39,492 bases of DNA from CAIOZA01 sp964464375 (GTDB taxonomy: Bacteria > Bacteroidota > Ignavibacteria > Kapaibacteriales > UBA2268): positions 1-39,492 of the forward strand of contig CAYXFU010000035.1 in the NCBI GenBank assembly GCA_964464375.1, written 5' to 3'. How positions within the stretch are numbered: the stretch's first letter is position 1; the number at the start of each line of letters is the position of its first letter. Below the pieces are notes generated by a model that saw only the letters and a list, made by a program, of their open reading frames with translations, did not search any database and was not told the DNA's origin. The position numbers were made by a program, and so were the translations under genes. Positions 30,689 to 39,492 of this stretch are shown one piece after another.

Positions 30689-32026
30689 TCAAACTTCAAA
30701 TATAATCAAATCACCGAAACCTTTTAACTGCTCTTTTATTAATTCTTTTTCGCCGACGGCTGCTATCACGAAATTTTCTGAATTGAAGAGCCTCAGTGCA
30801 GAATCCTTCAATTCCGGCAGTGTTACACCAGCAATGCGACGATAAAAAATATCGAAGAAATCATGCTCGAGTTCGAAGTGGTCTATAGACTGAATCATCC
30901 CGGCTATCTGCTGAGGAGTTTCGATACTTCTCAGGAATGAACCGAGAATATACCGGACTGAGCTTTGCAGGTCAATTTGTGCAAATTTACCCTGCTGAAT
31001 TTTTTTATACTCATCGAGAATAATTTTAACCGATTCTGCAAGATACTCTTTGTTCAGACCGGATGAAGAAGTCTGAACAGTGGCATATTTTCGGCTTTCG
31101 ATCATAGAATACACACCATAAGTTAAGCCTTTTTCCTCACGAAGTATCATATTAAGTCTCGAGAGGAAATAACCTCCAAAAATTGTATTCAGAATCTGAA
31201 AAAAAGGAAAATCAGGACTAGTTCTATCTATAGAGAAATTACCAACTTTAAGTGCTGACTGGCTGGACTCTGGTTTATCGATTATTGCGACAAAGTTTTT
31301 TGTCAAAACTGTGTTAATGTTGAATATTTCTTTCGTAACTGTTCCGGTTAAAGCACTAACATAGCTGTTCAATAAGGAAACAACACGGTTCTGATCGAAG
31401 TTTCCGGCAATTATGATTGTAATTTCTGAATCGGAAAGAAGCTTTCTGTACCAGTTGAATAAATCATCCCGGGTAAGAGTTTTGATACTTTCAATTGTAC
31501 CGATAAGCGGCTGACCATAGCCTGAACCATCGAAAATTGCTTTATTGAAGGCATACTGAACCAGATAGTTGATGTCGGAATTCTCCTGCATGATTGATGA
31601 GATATGCCTGGTGCGAATCTTTTCGAATTCTGCTTCGTCGAAAGTGGAATTGAGAAGGCAATCCATAACGATTTCGAGAACGGGTTCCAGGAATTCAGCC
31701 ATGAACAAAGAGCTCATCGAGGTATCGTCCCATTGAGCAGAAGAATTAATAGTAGCACCAAAGTTTTCGATTTGATTAGCAATTTCGGCTGAAGACAGCT
31801 TATTTGTCCCCTTGATCAGCATTTGCGATGCAAGAAAGGCAGTGCCATTGATTGGTTCGGTTAGAGCACCGTTCTTTAACACAATTTTAATACTTGCAAG
31901 AGGCTGAGCCGGATTATAGCTAAGGTAAAGGGATATCTTTTTATTGAGATTAATTTTTTCGAAAGCAGGAAAATTAAAATCAAGAATATCATCGTTCATA
32001 GGTGCTTTAGTTCTGTCAGGAGACAT
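30689..32026 (-). CDS. M16-family peptidase homologue lacking the zinc-binding motif
   Basis: A 445-residue protein with the M16B (insulinase/MPP-like) fold. The place of the catalytic HxxEH is held by FLASQ (Phe64 to Gln68 in NGTAFLASQMLIKGT), so the zinc site is absent. The C-terminal half keeps the arginine-tyrosine dyad LREEKGLTYGVYS, which in paired M16 enzymes supplies substrate contacts to the active partner. It is therefore probably the inactive subunit of a heterodimer, but no active M16 gene lies in the window. No clear signal peptide is present. Its start overlaps the nudix gene by 11 bases, so translation is coupled. Confidence 0.85.
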   Translation of the reverse strand: MSPDRTKAPMNDDILDFNFPAFEKINLNKKISLYLSYNPAQPLASIKIVLKNGALTEPINGTAFLASQMLIKGTNKLSSAEIANQIENFGATINSSAQWDDTSMSSLFMAEFLEPVLEIVMDCLLNSTFDEAEFEKIRTRHISSIMQENSDINYLVQYAFNKAIFDGSGYGQPLIGTIESIKTLTRDDLFNWYRKLLSDSEITIIIAGNFDQNRVVSLLNSYVSALTGTVTKEIFNINTVLTKNFVAIIDKPESSQSALKVGNFSIDRTSPDFPFFQILNTIFGGYFLSRLNMILREEKGLTYGVYSMIESRKYATVQTSSSGLNKEYLAESVKIILDEYKKIQQGKFAQIDLQSSVRYILGSFLRSIETPQQIAGMIQSIDHFELEHDFFDIFYRRIAGVTLPELKDSALRLFNSENFVIAAVGEKELIKEQLKGFGDLIIFEV

Positions 32027-32678
32027 TGTTAACCTCAGGGAAAAAGAATGAATGGGAAATATCCAGAAACTCGCGAAGAATCATCGAGGTTGCTCCCCAA
32101 AGCGGTGTTGAGTTGTGAATATCCCAGAAAGGTACTTCGCATAGATAGCCCTGAATATTCCACATTTCGTGCTTAAATTTCTCGGGATTATAGAAATCCA
32201 TAATATCAACAAAAAATACTTCTTCCACCTCGTCCGGACTAGGAATAATTGAGACCTTAGTATGATTAAAAGTCCCGATAATAGGATTGATAATTGAGTT
32301 AGAAGGCGGAACAAAGAGTTGGGACAAATTCCCGATAATTTTAATTTCATTCTCGGACACTGCAATTTCTTCCTCAACTTCACGGAGTGCTGTCTGGACA
32401 GCAGTTTCTTCGGATTCTGTCATACCACCGGGGAAGCTGATCTGACCGCTATGACTACCCAGATGTTTACTTCGCAGAGTAAAGAGAACTTCTATTGCTC
32501 CGTTTGATTCAGTCAGAAGAATCATCACAGATGACACACGTGCATCAGGATTAGGGACAATTTTCCGGATTGGCTTACCTTCGTTGAGCGGAGTCATCTT
32601 CAAGTGGGACTCCAGTCCGGGAAGACCGGTTTTAAGTCTGTTACCAAGATAATGAGAAAAATTTTCTAATTTATACAT
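32016..32678 (-). CDS. Nudix hydrolase, CoA pyrophosphatase (NudL)-like
   Basis: A 220-residue Nudix protein. The Nudix box GGMTESEETAVQTALREVEE spans residues 84-103 and continues EIAV: Glu91, Arg99, Glu100, Glu103 and Glu104 are all present, with alanine (106) at the last glycine position. LFTLRSKHLGSHSGQISFPGG in front of it is the signature of the CoA-diphosphohydrolase subgroup that splits CoA to phosphopantetheine and 3',5'-ADP. The start at 32678 (MYKLENFS) is preferred over a TTG at 32726 that would add 16 unconserved residues and run toward the divergent MGMT-like gene. It leads the nudix-M16-M24 unit. Confidence 0.85.
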   Translation of the reverse strand: MYKLENFSHYLGNRLKTGLPGLESHLKMTPLNEGKPIRKIVPNPDARVSSVMILLTESNGAIEVLFTLRSKHLGSHSGQISFPGGMTESEETAVQTALREVEEEIAVSENEIKIIGNLSQLFVPPSNSIINPIIGTFNHTKVSIIPSPDEVEEVFFVDIMDFYNPEKFKHEMWNIQGYLCEVPFWDIHNSTPLWGATSMILREFLDISHSFFFPEVNNVS

Positions 32679-32741
32679 AAATTTGATTTTGCGTATATGT
32701 TGAATTATATATATAGTATTAGACAAGAATTTATTTTTAAA

Positions 32742-33068
32742 ATGGCAAAAATCGAAAATAAAGATTTCTTCCAGAGAGTGTTCGAAATTGTGAGGAGGAT
32801 TCCCTGCGGCAAGGTTACAACTTATGGAGCAATCGGGAAATATCTGGGACTAAAATCATCGGCGAGAATGGTCGGATGGGCTGTAAATTCATTGAAGTAC
32901 GAAATGGATTATCCCTGCCACAGAGTTGTCAACCGCAATGGTGAGTTAACAGGGAAAATGCATTTTGCAAGTCCTAGTCAGATGAGAGAACTTCTGGAAG
33001 CAGAAGGAATAGAATTCCTGGATGAAAGAGTGAATATGAAACTGCACTTCTGGGAACCAAATCAGTAG
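32742..33068 (+). CDS. single-domain MGMT/ATL-family DNA-damage protein with active cysteine
   Basis: A 108-residue protein made of only the DNA-binding domain of O6-alkylguanine-DNA alkyltransferases. IPCGKVTTYGAIGKYLG (20-36), the arginine-finger helix SSARMVGWAVN (Arg42) and the site PCHRVVNRNGELTG are clear, with the acceptor cysteine at Cys59. Proteins of this size are usually ATL proteins, in which that cysteine is tryptophan or alanine. Here the cysteine is kept, so methyl transfer may be possible. The ATG at 32742 starts at the usual family point. An ATG at 32697 would add 15 hydrophobic residues. It is divergent from the Nudix gene with about 63 bases between. Confidence 0.88.
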   Translation: MAKIENKDFFQRVFEIVRRIPCGKVTTYGAIGKYLGLKSSARMVGWAVNSLKYEMDYPCHRVVNRNGELTGKMHFASPSQMRELLEAEGIEFLDERVNMKLHFWEPNQ

Positions 33069-33282
33069 AAGTTTGAAAGTGGAATATTTGAAATTAATTT
33101 AAAGAAGTATGAAAATATATTAATGTTCCATAATTTATTTATACACAAGCAGTTATTTAATTATTTTTGGGAAGTAGGCTTTTTTTTAAGATATTTGTGA
33201 TTGTATAATTGACAAAAAATTAATTTAATTATTAATTAATTCAACAATATAATCACTCAAATATATTTAATTGGAGTAAAAA

Positions 33283-34476
33283 GTGGACTTATTCGAGAAA
33301 TGTATTAACTTTACTAAAGCAGATGAAGTAAAAGCTCTCGGGCTATATCCTTATTTCAGAGCTGTCGAAGAGAATGAAGGACCTGAGGTAATGATCGAGG
33401 GCAAAAAAGTGGTCATGGCAGGATCAAATAATTATTTAGGATTTACTGCACATCCCAAAGTGCGCCAGGCATCTATCGACGCAATTAATAAATATGGAAC
33501 CGGATGCTCAGGATCGAGATACCTAACCGGAACAATTGATCTTCATAACCAGCTTGAAGAAAGACTAGCAAAATTTTTGGGTTTTGAATCAGTCTTACTT
33601 TTTAGCACAGGTTATCAAACTGCATTAGGAGTAATAGCCTCTATTGCACAAAAGGGCGAATGGGTTGTTTCAGATAAAGAGAATCATGCTTGCATAATGA
33701 ATGGAGCAATGCTCGCAAAGGGACAATTTACTGATTTTGTTCGCTATAAGCACAATGACATGGAAGACCTTGAACGAGTTCTATCGAGACTTCCTGCCGA
33801 TGTTCCAAAATTGGTTGTTTCAGATGGAGTTTTCTCAGTTTCAGGAGAGATTGTTAATCTTCCCGATTTACTCAAAGTGGCTAAGAAACACAATGCCAGA
33901 GTAATGATCGATGATGCACATTCAGTTGGAGTCATTGGAGTTGGTGGAAGAGGCACAGCAAGCCATTGGAATCTGACTGAAGAAACAGATATGGTTATGG
34001 GGACATTTTCCAAAACATTTTCATCACTCGGAGGATATGTTGCCGGTCCTGAACGTGTTATCAATTTCCTTAAACATACATCTCCTGCGCTTATTTTCAG
34101 TGCTAGCCCAACACCAGCATCATGTGCAGCAGCTTTGGCATCATTGGATTTACTTGAGGAACAACCCGAACTAGTCAATAAGCTTATAGCTAATGCAGAT
34201 TATATGCGCAAAGGTTTCAAAGAAATGGGATTCAATATAATCGAAAGTCAAACGGCAATCGTACCGGTTATAGTTGGTGATGTCGAAAAGTCATTAATTT
34301 TCTGGAAACAGCTATACGATGCCGGAGTATTTGTTAATGCGTTTATTCCACCCGGCGTTCCACCTAATATGTCGATGATGAGAACTAGCTATATGGCAAC
34401 ACATGAAAAGGTTCATTTGGATAAAATTCTTGAAGTTTTTGGAGTTGTTGGCAAAGAATTAGGATTAATTTCATAA
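33283..34476 (+). CDS. serine palmitoyltransferase (alpha-oxoamine synthase family)
   Basis: A 397-residue PLP enzyme that probably condenses serine with a fatty acyl-CoA to start sphingolipid synthesis, as known in Bacteroidota. PLP is held by Lys244 in GTFSKTFSSLGGYVAG, Asp210 (MIDDAHSVG) contacts the pyridine nitrogen and His135 (DKENHACIMNG) stacks on the ring. MAGSNNYLGF and KYGTGCSGSRYLTGT are strongly typical. The pattern resembles Sphingobacterium SPT more than AONS (BioF) or KBL, but these relatives cannot be fully excluded. The start is GTG at 33283, with GGAG 7 bases in front. It is a single gene with its own terminator. Confidence 0.9.
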   Translation: MDLFEKCINFTKADEVKALGLYPYFRAVEENEGPEVMIEGKKVVMAGSNNYLGFTAHPKVRQASIDAINKYGTGCSGSRYLTGTIDLHNQLEERLAKFLGFESVLLFSTGYQTALGVIASIAQKGEWVVSDKENHACIMNGAMLAKGQFTDFVRYKHNDMEDLERVLSRLPADVPKLVVSDGVFSVSGEIVNLPDLLKVAKKHNARVMIDDAHSVGVIGVGGRGTASHWNLTEETDMVMGTFSKTFSSLGGYVAGPERVINFLKHTSPALIFSASPTPASCAAALASLDLLEEQPELVNKLIANADYMRKGFKEMGFNIIESQTAIVPVIVGDVEKSLIFWKQLYDAGVFVNAFIPPGVPPNMSMMRTSYMATHEKVHLDKILEVFGVVGKELGLIS

Positions 34477-34519
34477 TTTTTTAAGAAAGTTTGTAACTTT
34501 ATTGGATTTAAATTGTTAT

Positions 34520-34551
34520 AATCTCTGGATAAGTACCAGAGATTTTTTTTT
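34520..34551 (+). terminator. intrinsic terminator of the serine palmitoyltransferase gene
   Basis: AATCTCTGG (34520-34528) pairs with CCAGAGATT (34536-34544) around a 7-nt loop, followed by a T-run to 34551. The stem plus T-run stands 44 bases after the stop codon. Confidence 0.92.
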
Positions 34552-34824
34552 GTTCTAAAAACAATAAAATAATGTTATCATTGTTTAAATATAATAAATC
34601 TAAATTCGAACTAACAAAAAGTGATTTTTTTTGTAGTTATATTATTCAAGTAAAAAATTCATTCTTTTTACTAGATTTTTTGTATAGATAAATTTGAAAT
34701 TTAATTATTTTTCATTATCTTTATGAATACATTTTTTTATCTTATTGAATATATAATTTTTAATTTTGAAAATTTGATTTGAACACACTAACTATCTAAT
34801 ATACTAATTAATTGGAGGTTGCTT
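34552..34824. promoter_or_regulatory. very AT-rich promoter region of the large surface protein
   Basis: No gene is seen. The stretch has long T and A runs and ends with the ribosome site GGAGG (34814-34818), 6 bases before the ATG of the next gene. A precise -33/-7 promoter could not be fixed by eye. Confidence 0.5.
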
Positions 34825-37800
34825 ATGAAGCGCTATACTACAATGCTTATAGTCTTGGTTTTGATGGCTGTAGCTATAATTCCTAATGCTTTCGCACAAA
34901 TAAGTGGTACTGAAGACATTAAGAATAACTTACCCAAAATGCTTGGCGCGAACAATGTCGGCAAAGAGTTTTGGTTTTCAGTTCCACCATGCTTTGCAGA
35001 CGAAAGTGCCGGTTGGGATAATTTTATCAAAATATTTGTTACTTCTGCTGTGAAAACTCCAGTAGTTGTTGAGGTCCCCGGAAAGGGATTCTTTGTTACC
35101 AAATCGTCAGTTGCGAATGATGTTATTGAATTTAACATCTATCCACTGCAAGGACAGCCATACACCAAAACGGGTCCAGATCCAAACGTACCTGAGCAGA
35201 TATTTCCCGGTGCAGGTGTTCACGTTTATGCTGATCAACCTCTTGTTGTTTATTGTGTTGTAAGGTACAAATATACTTCAGATGGATGGTTATGTATCCC
35301 CGTATCATCACTCGGTAAGGACTACATTGTAGCTGGTTGGAACGTTGACGCTATGTTCAGAGCAATATGGAATTATAAGCTTCCTAATGTTACTACAATT
35401 ACAGCACCCTACAATGACACTAAAGTTCGCTTCACTCTTGGTGGTAACTCAGTAACCAAGACAGCGGGAGGCATGAAGCCCGGTGATTCTAAAGAATGGA
35501 TGATGAGCAAAAGTGATGTTGTAGCTATTTCTACAAACGCAGACGAAGCAGATTTATCAGGTTCCAGAATCACTGCAAACAAACCTGTTGCTGTTGTAAC
35601 CGGTAATCAGTGCAATAATATTCCAACCGGTAACCAGTGGTGCGATTATACTGCTGAAATGGATATTCCTACATTTACATGGGGTACAGACTATCATGTT
35701 CCAAAAGTACCGGGCAGAAAGTATCCATCCATTATTAGAATTTTTGGAAAAGAACCCAATACTAATATTTTCAGAGACGGCAAAAAGATCGGTGAGATTA
35801 AGACCGGAGGCGGAATTGAAGGTAATGCATTTCTTACTATGCGTATGAGCACTTATTCTAATCCACCAACACCGCCACGATCAGTTGTTATTTCCGGTGA
35901 CAAAGCCATTGGTGTTACTTTATATAATACCGGTACTCAGGAAGATAATGCTGCCGGTAATAGTGATCCATTTGTTATGGTTATGACACCAATGCAGCAG
36001 TATCAGAAGGAAATCACATTCTGTACTCCCGGTATTGCCGGCGCTATGGGATTCCCCGAGAATTACGTAAACTTTGTTTATGAAGTTGATGAATTTGGAC
36101 TGTTACCAGCCGACGTAGAATTTGCTAACGTTATTGGCGGGCAATTTCAATGGGCACCAATGAAAGCGAAATTTAGTGGTGTGGATGAATTATTCTCCTA
36201 TAAAGTGAATGGTAAATCATTTGCTGTAAAAACTATCACTCTTCCTGGTGATGGTACCTATAAGATTAGAGCAAAGAAACCATTTGCTGCTTATTCATTC
36301 GGCTATTCCAGCTATGATTCCTATGGCTTCCCCACAAGTGCTGCTCTTGCAGATCTTGAAAGACCAGACACAAATGCACCTGTACCAAAATACAAACAGG
36401 AATGCAATGGTAACGTAAAGGGAGCTACAGTAACAGATATGCCTGATGATATTAAAGTCAGATCAAACATGGCTATGATTGTTATCGATCCTGTCGCAAG
36501 TTACAATTATATCTTTACCTATGGTGACTTTATACCAGGTGAAGCAAGAACTGTTCCTTGGGAATTGATAGTTGATAATCCTGCAAAGGATGCAAAAGCA
36601 GTTTTGATGTTCACAGACAGAAGAGGTAATGATACTACAATTACAATACTTTACACAGCTGTGAAACTATCAATTCAGCCGGCTAATGTTGACTATGGAT
36701 TATTGAAGCTCAATACTGGAAAAGTTTCTAAGATTTTCAATGCTGTCAATGAATCAACTTCAAGAGTTTTTATAAATGAAATTAAGTTGAAACAAAACGA
36801 TCAACACTTTACAATTGATTCAATTGGCGCAACATTACCTCAGTGGCTCGATCCTCAGGGTAAAATCCTTATAAGAGTGACTTTCGATCCTAATACAATG
36901 GGCAAATTTATCGATTCAATCGGAGTCGGTGACACTTGTGTATTTAATTACTATGCTCAGGTTAAAGCAGAAGTTAAAGAACCACTTATCAACGTTACAG
37001 ACATTGATTTTGGTACTTTATCGTTGAACGATCCGGCAAAGACATTGGATTTCCAGATTAAAAATCCAGGCGGTGCACCACTTGTAATTACTGGTTTTAC
37101 CGGACCAACAGATACAGTTTATACTCATAATCTGCCTCCAAACGTAGCTGGTTTATTTAATACGCCAATGGTAATTCCACCCTCTGGTGAAGCTAAATTT
37201 ACTGTTACTTTCAAACCCACAACTGTTAACATATTTCCCGATGAAATTGTATTCTCTAGTGATGCTCCAAGATTTGACAGTGTATGTGTGATTATGGGTA
37301 AATCAATAGAACCCGGACTCAAAGCTAATGATTATGATTGGAAAGCTGTGAGAATAGACAGACCTGCATTCCCCAAGGGACCTTACCCATGTGCAGTTGG
37401 TCTGGAAGCAATTAAATTCTCAAATGACGGTTCAGAACCTACTAACATTATAAATATATCATACACTGGTGTTGTTGGAGATAAGTCAGCATTTATAAAT
37501 GCAAATACCGGTAAACCAATTACTGCAACTGATTTCATCGGAATGGTAGTTGATACTGGCATCGCTAATATCAAGATGGTTCCAATAACATTCCAACCTA
37601 AAGTTGTTGGTGATTATTCAGTTACTATTCATTTTGAAAACTCTGCTAATCTTCCAGTAACAGCAACATTGAAGGGTATCGGTTTATTGCCAAAACTAGA
37701 AAAACATGATTATGACTTTGGTCAGACTGTTGTATCGGACTTTGCAAATATTCAGACCAGAACAATTGTATTTAAAAACTTAAATAAGAATCCGGATAAC

Positions 37801-39150
37801 ACTGATTATTTATATGCTGATACTGTGTATATTCAGGACTTAATTCTCAACCCGGCAGGAAGTATCTCTCAGAACTTAGCCGCTTGGGGAACAGACGGAT
37901 GGCAGTTTGATAAAGCCGCTCTTGGTTTGCCTAAACTTTTGAATCCAGGTGAAGAATTAAAATTTGATGCATTTTTTGTTGCAACAAAATCTACTGACGT
38001 AGCCGCTACAGTAAAAACTGTTAGTGAAGCTGAAGCCGATGTCACATCTAATTGGATTGGTAAGGGTTTAGTGCAAGGCATGGAATCAACCGGTGGAGCA
38101 GCAACAATTTGTGTCGGTCAAACTCAGGAAATTAACCTTACAGTAAAAAATTCCGGTTCAGGTAATGTTACTGTTGGTCCGCTTAGTTTGATGCCATCTA
38201 CTCCATATTTGGATTTCAAAAATGCAGCTGATAAATTACCAAGAACACTAGTCGCCGGAGAAACAGTAACCATTCCAGTGGTATTCGCTCCAACTTATGT
38301 TGTTGACCAATTCATTGAATTGATTGTACCATCATCAGTTCTAGGTCCCGACAGTTTAATAAAATCAGTAATTCATATTAAATCATTGCATTATTCAGGA
38401 TTGGCTTCTGCTGAAGTTATCAATCCAAATCTTAGCAGAACATGGCCACAAATTGGTGATGCTGTACCTGTCAGGATTAATTACAGAAGAAATGACGGAG
38501 ATATGGCAGCTGCAGATGTTAAGGAATTAAGAGTTACAATGACATACAATGGTGGCATATTGAAATTGGTGCCTAATTCAATCGTTCCTGGCGCAGACAT
38601 TAGCGGATTTACTGTACAAAACATAATTTCTAATGATAAAGCAGGTAAGCTTTCATTCACATTGATGAGTAATGGTACTGCTAAATTCAATAGTGATGGT
38701 GAAATTGCAAGAATGAATTTTGCAACATTCTTACGTACTGCGAAGGATTCAACAGATTTTTCGATGTTCGTATCGACAGTTGAAGCTTTTGGTAACGCAT
38801 GCATCTCTATTTCAGATACTTCAACTTCAATTAAATTGATACCTACTTGTGCTTATGACTTGAGAGTGATTGCCACAACAGGAAATCAATATTCATTCCA
38901 ATCGATTGCTCCAAACCCAGTTGATCAGAATGGTACAACACTGAACTTCTCGGTAGCACTCGAAGGCTGGACAGAAATTGCAGTTTACAATACAGTTGGT
39001 GAATTGGTTACATTCCCGGTAGCAGGCAATCTAAAGCCAGGTGAATACTCAGTAACACTACCTGTAAAAGAATTGACATCAGGAAGCTATTTGATTAGAA
39101 TGCAATCTGGTCCATTCACTAATACACAAGAAATGGTTATCAGAAAATAA
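34825..39150 (+). CDS. large T9SS surface protein with IgGFc-binding-like domain and Hydin-like repeats
   Basis: A 1441-residue protein. A signal peptide (MKRYTTMLIVLVLMAVAIIPNAFAQ) leads into an IgGFc-binding N-terminal-like domain (about 46-505), which starts GKEFWFSVPPCF and includes KPVAVVTGNQCNNIPTGNQW. Then come several ASPM/SPD-2/Hydin-like (choice-of-anchor D) beta-sandwich repeats (about 620-1190), with FGxLxLNxxxxxxFxIKNxGxxPLxI patterns such as TDIDFGTLSLND. A cohesin-like beta domain follows (about 1209-1326), and a T9SS type A sorting domain closes the protein (FQSIAPNPVDQNG ... LTSGSYLIRMQSG to the end). It is likely displayed on the cell surface as an adhesin. A TTG two codons upstream is a less likely start, as GGAGG lies before the ATG. 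Confidence 0.88.
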   Translation: MKRYTTMLIVLVLMAVAIIPNAFAQISGTEDIKNNLPKMLGANNVGKEFWFSVPPCFADESAGWDNFIKIFVTSAVKTPVVVEVPGKGFFVTKSSVANDVIEFNIYPLQGQPYTKTGPDPNVPEQIFPGAGVHVYADQPLVVYCVVRYKYTSDGWLCIPVSSLGKDYIVAGWNVDAMFRAIWNYKLPNVTTITAPYNDTKVRFTLGGNSVTKTAGGMKPGDSKEWMMSKSDVVAISTNADEADLSGSRITANKPVAVVTGNQCNNIPTGNQWCDYTAEMDIPTFTWGTDYHVPKVPGRKYPSIIRIFGKEPNTNIFRDGKKIGEIKTGGGIEGNAFLTMRMSTYSNPPTPPRSVVISGDKAIGVTLYNTGTQEDNAAGNSDPFVMVMTPMQQYQKEITFCTPGIAGAMGFPENYVNFVYEVDEFGLLPADVEFANVIGGQFQWAPMKAKFSGVDELFSYKVNGKSFAVKTITLPGDGTYKIRAKKPFAAYSFGYSSYDSYGFPTSAALADLERPDTNAPVPKYKQECNGNVKGATVTDMPDDIKVRSNMAMIVIDPVASYNYIFTYGDFIPGEARTVPWELIVDNPAKDAKAVLMFTDRRGNDTTITILYTAVKLSIQPANVDYGLLKLNTGKVSKIFNAVNESTSRVFINEIKLKQNDQHFTIDSIGATLPQWLDPQGKILIRVTFDPNTMGKFIDSIGVGDTCVFNYYAQVKAEVKEPLINVTDIDFGTLSLNDPAKTLDFQIKNPGGAPLVITGFTGPTDTVYTHNLPPNVAGLFNTPMVIPPSGEAKFTVTFKPTTVNIFPDEIVFSSDAPRFDSVCVIMGKSIEPGLKANDYDWKAVRIDRPAFPKGPYPCAVGLEAIKFSNDGSEPTNIINISYTGVVGDKSAFINANTGKPITATDFIGMVVDTGIANIKMVPITFQPKVVGDYSVTIHFENSANLPVTATLKGIGLLPKLEKHDYDFGQTVVSDFANIQTRTIVFKNLNKNPDNTDYLYADTVYIQDLILNPAGSISQNLAAWGTDGWQFDKAALGLPKLLNPGEELKFDAFFVATKSTDVAATVKTVSEAEADVTSNWIGKGLVQGMESTGGAATICVGQTQEINLTVKNSGSGNVTVGPLSLMPSTPYLDFKNAADKLPRTLVAGETVTIPVVFAPTYVVDQFIELIVPSSVLGPDSLIKSVIHIKSLHYSGLASAEVINPNLSRTWPQIGDAVPVRINYRRNDGDMAAADVKELRVTMTYNGGILKLVPNSIVPGADISGFTVQNIISNDKAGKLSFTLMSNGTAKFNSDGEIARMNFATFLRTAKDSTDFSMFVSTVEAFGNACISISDTSTSIKLIPTCAYDLRVIATTGNQYSFQSIAPNPVDQNGTTLNFSVALEGWTEIAVYNTVGELVTFPVAGNLKPGEYSVTLPVKELTSGSYLIRMQSGPFTNTQEMVIRK

Positions 39151-39180
39151 TTCTTTATTTCTGATATGATAAATAAAAGG

Positions 39181-39215
39181 GGCTGTCTCAAAAAAAATTG
39201 GGACAGCCTTTTTTT
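39181..39215 (+). terminator. intrinsic terminator of the large surface protein gene
   Basis: GGCTGTCTC (39181-39189) pairs with GGGACAGCC (39200-39208, one G-T pair) around an A-rich loop, and a run of seven T follows. It lies 30 bases after the stop codon. Confidence 0.85.
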
Positions 39216-39252
39216 CTTTTTACAAACGTCTAGAATCTTGTAAAAAATGATA

Positions 39253-39488
39253 AGATTCCTGGACCAATACAGGAATGACAAAAAGATTCTATTTTTCCTC
39301 TATGATATCAACTTGGTATTAACCCGAATTGTGTATTAGAACGTTATCTATTCATTGAAAACACTGTTCAGTTGTGTCATTCCCGTGCATACGGGTACCG
39401 AAGGTCTGCGTAGCGAATCTATTCCTTTCTTAGTTAAAAAGATTCCTGCATTAGCTTCGCTGTTACTTCGTGATCGCAGGAATGACAG
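39253..39488. repeat. palindromic repeats at the window end
   Basis: AGATTCCTG...CAGGAATGACA units occur at 39253-39280 and 39440-39488, the same family as 6069-6095. The 47-bp unit at 39374-39420 matches 22844-22890 in opposite orientation. No gene is seen. Confidence 0.7.
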
Positions 39489-39492
39489 ACTG

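Noticed and set aside
39181..39215. GGGGCTGTCTC as the terminal inverted repeat of an insertion sequence
   Set aside because: There is no transposase frame beside it, and the stem plus T-run right after a stop codon explains it as a terminator.
39253..39488. Repeated AGATTCCTG/CAGGAATGACA units as a CRISPR array
   Set aside because: Units are palindromic, differ in length and spacing, and there are no constant spacers or cas genes.

Overview
The window looks like a chromosomal segment of a flagellated member of the Bacteroidota/Chlorobi (FCB) group, most likely Kapabacteria- or Ignavibacteria-like. This is inferred from content, not from a database match. The evidence is four secreted proteins with type IX secretion (T9SS) C-terminal sorting domains plus a lipoprotein that carries one, a PorV-type outer-membrane protein, a Bacteroidota-style serine palmitoyltransferase, AT-rich DNA, and many short palindromic repeats between genes. 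No rRNA, tRNA, CRISPR array, intact transposase or prophage was seen.

Layout. 1-5690 (all minus strand): UDP-xylose synthase-like epimerase, a small outer-membrane barrel, a divergent GH13 protein and uvrC, the last two probably co-transcribed. 5691-6250: a gene-free island of short palindromes. 6251-15001: a minus-strand flagellar operon read flgF-flgG-flgA-flgH-flgI-flgJ-flgN-(S23-like four-helix protein)-flgK-flgL, followed by motA. It covers the distal rod, P- and L-rings, hook-filament junction and stator. Upstream of flgF lies a near-consensus sigma-54 promoter, a roughly 240-nt leader with a 103-nt inverted repeat, and two hairpins that both show AGGA in the loop and resemble CsrA sites. 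The second hairpin is followed by seven U residues.

15552-23858 is an accessory region: a minimal nucleotidyltransferase, an RHS-core remnant, a hypothetical gene beside its truncated paralogue, a leucine-rich-repeat protein, a hicBA toxin-antitoxin pair, a beta-propeller T9SS cargo with palindromic repeats fused in frame into its tail, a CTD-only lipoprotein, a PorV-like protein, a truncated hybrid histidine kinase and an Fn3 lipoprotein.

24226-29178: two more T9SS cargo proteins, a TonB C-terminal-domain protein and a divergent LytS/LytTR two-component pair, with an array of repeats in the shared intergenic region. 29466-33068: an M24 peptidase, a zinc-site-less M16 homologue and a Nudix CoA-pyrophosphatase-like gene in one operon, divergent from a single-domain MGMT-like gene. 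33283-39150: serine palmitoyltransferase with a clear terminator, then a 1441-residue secreted protein with an IgGFc-binding-like domain, Hydin-like repeats and a T9SS tail. The window ends in more palindromic repeats.

The main themes are motility, surface protein export and repeat-driven genome change. The most interesting lead is the sigma-54/CsrA-like leader of the flagellar operon together with the S23-like gene inside it. The in-frame palindromic inserts and the repeat array upstream of lytS are next.
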